Below, piece after piece: positions 61,352-64,000 of a DNA stretch of 64,000 nt; positions within the stretch are counted from its first letter, which is position 1, and each line of letters starts with the position of its first letter. The notes below the pieces were generated by a model. The model was not told where the DNA came from. It did no database searches and saw nothing but the letters and a program-made list of their open reading frames with translations. The stretch comes from Gemmobacter caeruleus. Its GTDB lineage: Bacteria > Pseudomonadota > Alphaproteobacteria > Rhodobacterales > Rhodobacteraceae. A program made the translations under genes and the position numbers. The stretch covers positions 310,001 to 374,000 of the forward strand of contig NZ_VKKX01000033.1 in the NCBI RefSeq assembly GCF_008271655.1. The letters run 5' to 3'.

Positions 61352-62470
61352 ATGAAGATCAGCATTGAACGCGGCACGCTTCTGAAGGCCGTGGGTCAGG
61401 CGCAATCGGTGGTGGAGCGTCGCAACACGATCCCGATTCTGGCCAATGTGCTGATCGAGGCCGAGGGCGCGAATGTCAGCTTCCGCGCCACCGATCTGGA
61501 TATCGAGGTGGTCGACAAGGCCGCCGCCATGGTGGAACGCCCCGGCGCCACCACGGTTTCGGCGGTGATGCTGCATGAGATCGTGCGCAAGCTGCCCGAT
61601 GGCGCGCTGGTCACGCTGAGCGAGGATGCCGCGGCGGGGCGGCTGACCGTGATGGCGGGGCGTTCGACCTTCAATCTGGCGACGCTGCCGAAGGAAGATT
61701 TCCCGGTCATGGCCTCGTCGGAATATACCACCAATTTTGGCGCCCCGGCGCCGGTGCTGCGCCGGCTGTTCGACAAGGCGAAATTCGCCATCTCCACCGA
61801 GGAGACGCGCTATTACCTGAACGGCGTCTACATGCATGTCTCGACCGGCGAAGATGGCCCGGTGCTGCGCTGCGTGGCGACCGACGGGCACCGCCTTGCG
61901 CGGATTGACGCGCCGCTGCCCGAGGGGGCGCAGGGCATGCCGGGTGTGATCGTGCCGCGCAAGACGGTGAACGAACTGCGCAAGCTGCTGGACGATGACG
62001 AGGCGCAGATCGCCGTTTCTGTCAGCGAGACCAAGGTGCGCTTTGCCACGCCGACCATCACGCTGACCTCCAAGGTCATTGACGGCACCTTCCCCGATTA
62101 CACCCGCGTCATCCCGATGAACAACACGCGGCGGCTGGAGGTCGATGCCTCGGATTTCGCCAAGGCGGTGGACCGGGTGGCGACCGTGTCATCGGAACGG
62201 TCGCGCGCGGTGAAGCTGAGCCTCGACGAGGACCGGCTGGTCCTGTCGGTCAATGCCCCCGACAGTGGCGCCGCCGAGGAAGAACTGGCCGTGGCCTATG
62301 GCGACGAGCGGCTGGAGATCGGGTTCAACGCGAAATACCTGCTGGAAATCGCGAGCCAGGTGGACCGCGAGAATGCGGTCTTCCTGTTCAACTCCTCGGG
62401 CGATCCGACGCTGATGCGCGAGGGCAATGACAGTTCGGCGGTCTATGTCGTGATGCCGATGCGTGTCTGA
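61352..62470 (+). CDS. dnaN: DNA polymerase III sliding clamp (beta subunit)
   Basis: A protein of 372 residues from the ATG at 61352 (ACAGGG upstream): MKISIERGTLLKAVGQAQSV, VVERRNTIPILANVLIEAEG, the middle TDGHRLARIDAPLPEG block and the C-terminal YVVMPMRV, as in all beta clamps. It encircles DNA and tethers polymerase III. Length is standard. recF follows after 83 bases that contain a hairpin repeat. Confidence 0.97.
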   Translation: MKISIERGTLLKAVGQAQSVVERRNTIPILANVLIEAEGANVSFRATDLDIEVVDKAAAMVERPGATTVSAVMLHEIVRKLPDGALVTLSEDAAAGRLTVMAGRSTFNLATLPKEDFPVMASSEYTTNFGAPAPVLRRLFDKAKFAISTEETRYYLNGVYMHVSTGEDGPVLRCVATDGHRLARIDAPLPEGAQGMPGVIVPRKTVNELRKLLDDDEAQIAVSVSETKVRFATPTITLTSKVIDGTFPDYTRVIPMNNTRRLEVDASDFAKAVDRVATVSSERSRAVKLSLDEDRLVLSVNAPDSGAAEEELAVAYGDERLEIGFNAKYLLEIASQVDRENAVFLFNSSGDPTLMREGNDSSAVYVVMPMRV

Positions 62471-62490
62471 CGACGCGCGGGCGGTGTGAC

Positions 62491-62546
62491 CCGGGGGCTT
62501 TGCGCCCCCGGACCCCCGCAGAGTATTTGCACAAGAAGCAAAGGAA
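62491..62546 (+). repeat. Family-typical GC hairpin repeat upstream of recF
   Basis: Arms CCGGGGGC and GCCCCCGG flank a 5-base loop, then ACCCCCGCAGAGTATTTGC and an AAGAAG-like tail. This pattern (GC hairpin, CCCCCG, GAGTATTT, AAGAAG) recurs between genes in Rhodobacteraceae genomes in my recollection. Here its 3' tail supplies the AAGGAAG ribosome binding site of recF. Only one copy was noticed in this window. Confidence 0.55.
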
Positions 62547-62553
62547 GCCGGGA

Positions 62554-63651
62554 GTGGCCGGGCTGGCGATCCTGTCCTTGCAGCTGTCGCATTTCCGCAG
62601 CCATCAGGCGGCGCGGCTGGTGTTTGACGGCCGGCCGGTGGCGCTTGTCGGTGCGAACGGGGCGGGCAAGACCAATATCCTGGAGGCGGTGTCGCTTTTG
62701 TCGCCGGGGCGGGGATTGCGGCGCGCGGCGGCCGAGGATCTGGCGCGACGGCCAGAGGCGATCGGCTGGAAGGTCGGCGCGACCGTGGCGGGGCTGAGCG
62801 CGGCGCATGAGCTGGAGACCTGGGCCGAGGCCGGGGCAGCGCGGCAGGTGCGTATCGACGGCAAGGCCGCGCCGCAGGTGGCGCTGGCGCGGGTGTTGCG
62901 CATGGTCTGGCTGGTGCCCAGTATGGACCGGTTGTGGATCGAGGCGGCCGAGGGGCGGCGGCGGTTTCTGGATCGCACGGTGCTGAGCTTTGTGCCCGAT
63001 CATGCCGAGGCGGTGCTGGCCTATGAAAAGGCGATGCGAGAGCGCAACCGGCTGCTGAAGGACGGGGTGGCAGATGCCTTCTGGTATGGCGCGCTGGAGG
63101 CACAGATGGCGCAGGCCGGCGCGGCGATCCGGCGCAATCGCGAACTGGCGGTGGCGCGGTTGATGGCGGCGCAGGAGGGGGCGGAGACCGCCTTCCCGCG
63201 CGCGGGGCTGGCGATCACCGAGGCCGAGCCCTGGGGCGAGGATCTGGCGCTGGCGCTGGCCGAGGGGCGTCGGCGCGATCTGGCGGCGGGGCGCACGCTG
63301 GTCGGGCCGCATCGCGCCGATCTGGCGGCGGTCTTTGAGGCCAAGGGCGTGGCGGCGGATCAATGTTCCACCGGCGAGCAGAAGGCATTGCTGATCAGCC
63401 TGATCCTGGCCAATGCCCGTGCCTTGGCTGCCGATCTGGGCCGGCCGCCGATCCTGTTGCTGGATGAGGTGGCGGCGCATCTCGATATGGACCGGCGCGC
63501 GGCATTGTATGATGCGCTATGTGCCCTGGGGGCGCAGGCGATCATGACCGGCACCGAGCCGGGCCTGTTTGACAGTCTGGGCGCGCGGGCGCAGCGGATT
63601 CGTGTAACGGATGAGGCGGGCCGGTCGGCCCTGCAAGCGGAGGCACCATGA
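62554..63651 (+). CDS. recF: DNA replication and repair protein RecF
   Basis: A protein of 365 residues from a GTG at 62554, chosen because AAGGAAG lies six bases upstream and the conserved start (LAILSLQLSHFRSHQAARLV) follows directly. Walker A is GANGAGKTNI; the SMC-like signature is STGEQKALLISLILA; Walker B is ILLLDEVAAHLD. RecF loads RecA at single-strand gaps. An upstream in-frame ATG at 62500 would fall inside the hairpin repeat and is rejected. Confidence 0.93.
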   Translation: MAGLAILSLQLSHFRSHQAARLVFDGRPVALVGANGAGKTNILEAVSLLSPGRGLRRAAAEDLARRPEAIGWKVGATVAGLSAAHELETWAEAGAARQVRIDGKAAPQVALARVLRMVWLVPSMDRLWIEAAEGRRRFLDRTVLSFVPDHAEAVLAYEKAMRERNRLLKDGVADAFWYGALEAQMAQAGAAIRRNRELAVARLMAAQEGAETAFPRAGLAITEAEPWGEDLALALAEGRRRDLAAGRTLVGPHRADLAAVFEAKGVAADQCSTGEQKALLISLILANARALAADLGRPPILLLDEVAAHLDMDRRAALYDALCALGAQAIMTGTEPGLFDSLGARAQRIRVTDEAGRSALQAEAP

Positions 63652-64000
63652 CCCCTCAACGTGTGACCCTGATCACGCTTGGCGTGGCCGATCTGGCAGC
63701 AGCCAAGGCGTTTTACGCGCGGCTGGGCTGGCAGGAGCATGGCGCCCAGGAAGGTGTGGGCTTCTATCAGATGAACGGCCTGGTGCTGGCGCTGTTCGGG
63801 CGGGCCGATCTGGCGGCCGATCAGGGCAGGCCCGGGGCCGAACTGGGCTGTGGCGCCGTCACGCTGGCGCAGAATTTCGCGACCGAGGCCGAGGTGGATG
63901 CCGCCTTTGACGCGGCGCTGGCGGCGGGGGCGAGCGCGCTCAAGCGGCCGGAAAAGGTGTTCTGGGGTGGTTACAGCGGCTATTGGGCCGATCCCGACGG
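63648..64000 (+). CDS. VOC (glyoxalase/bleomycin-resistance fold) protein, 3' truncated by window
   Basis: The frame starts at the ATG at 63648, which overlaps the recF stop (ATGA), and is still open at the window end, giving about 117 visible residues. It reads TLITLGVADLAAAKAFYARL, GWQEHGAQEGVGFYQMNGLV and ends VFWGGYSGYWADPD, the pattern of the vicinal-oxygen-chelate superfamily (one or two beta-alpha-beta3 modules). Substrate and metal are not evident. Confidence 0.8.
   Translation, partial: MTPQRVTLITLGVADLAAAKAFYARLGWQEHGAQEGVGFYQMNGLVLALFGRADLAADQGRPGAELGCGAVTLAQNFATEAEVDAAFDAALAAGASALKRPEKVFWGGYSGYWADPD

Noticed and set aside
1-64000. CRISPR arrays, insertion sequences, tRNA or rRNA genes
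   Set aside because: No regularly spaced repeats, transposase or integrase frames, or recognisable structural RNA sequences were found on reading both strands.

Overview
The window is 64 kb of GC-rich chromosomal DNA from an alphaproteobacterium, most likely a Rhodobacteraceae member of the Paracoccus type. The basis is gene content and order: rpsT-dnaA-dnaN-recF, mutM divergent from ubiE-ubiB, FlaF/FlbT-type flagellin control, a Rhodobacterales-style flagellar gene order, and a family-typical GC hairpin repeat before recF. No rRNA, tRNA, insertion sequence, phage gene or CRISPR array was seen. Genes are tightly packed, with many ATGA or TGATG stop/start overlaps.

Layout. (1) 1-3.9 kb: the end of a polysaccharide nucleotide-sugar dehydratase/epimerase, then a yjbH-yjbF-(yjbE-like) exopolysaccharide export module. 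(2) 4-12.1 kb: a BrkB/YihY membrane protein, the tamA-tamB outer-membrane assembly pair, and a lone xylulokinase. (3) 12.2-23.1 kb: flagellar block I, with flagellar lytic transglycosylase-flhA-fliR-flhB-fliJ-like on +, flgB-flgC-fliE-fliQ-flgF-flgG-flgA-flgH-fliL on -, and fliI on +. (4) 23.0-41.8 kb: an accessory metabolic island. (5) 41.8-48.2 kb: an anaerobic-respiration block, ubiT-ubiU-ubiV divergent from ubiD-ubiX-ric-nnrS, with one Crp/Fnr-type palindrome midway. (6) 48.3-53.9 kb: flagellar block II (DUF1217, flbT, flaF, flagellin, FlgN-like, FlgJ-like, fliK, flgD). (7) 54-64 kb: housekeeping genes (APH-like kinase, ubiB, ubiE, mutM, enoyl-CoA hydratase, rpsT, dnaA, dnaN, recF) and the start of a VOC-family gene.

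The most interesting region is the island. It combines two MttB-family (non-pyrrolysine) corrinoid-type amine methyltransferases, a very close match to 4-hydroxyproline betaine 2-epimerase (HpbD), two SDR dehydrogenases, and a coupled GntR / DapA-family / aldehyde dehydrogenase / FAD amine oxidoreductase operon. It also carries a ProVWX-type betaine ABC importer and a GlxA-type AraC regulator. Together these read as a near-complete route for uptake and catabolism of (hydroxy)proline betaine to 2-oxoglutarate. MttB-type enzymes sit where the characterised HpbD pathway uses Rieske demethylases. The only B12-binding domain nearby belongs to an unusual 583-residue glutamate-mutase-E-like fusion protein. 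Its gene overlaps the 3' end of fliI antisense by 64 bp, which marks the probable junction where the island (and possibly the anaerobic block) split the flagellar cluster.

Assignments rest on reading motifs, lengths and context, and on recalled family knowledge; no database search was run.
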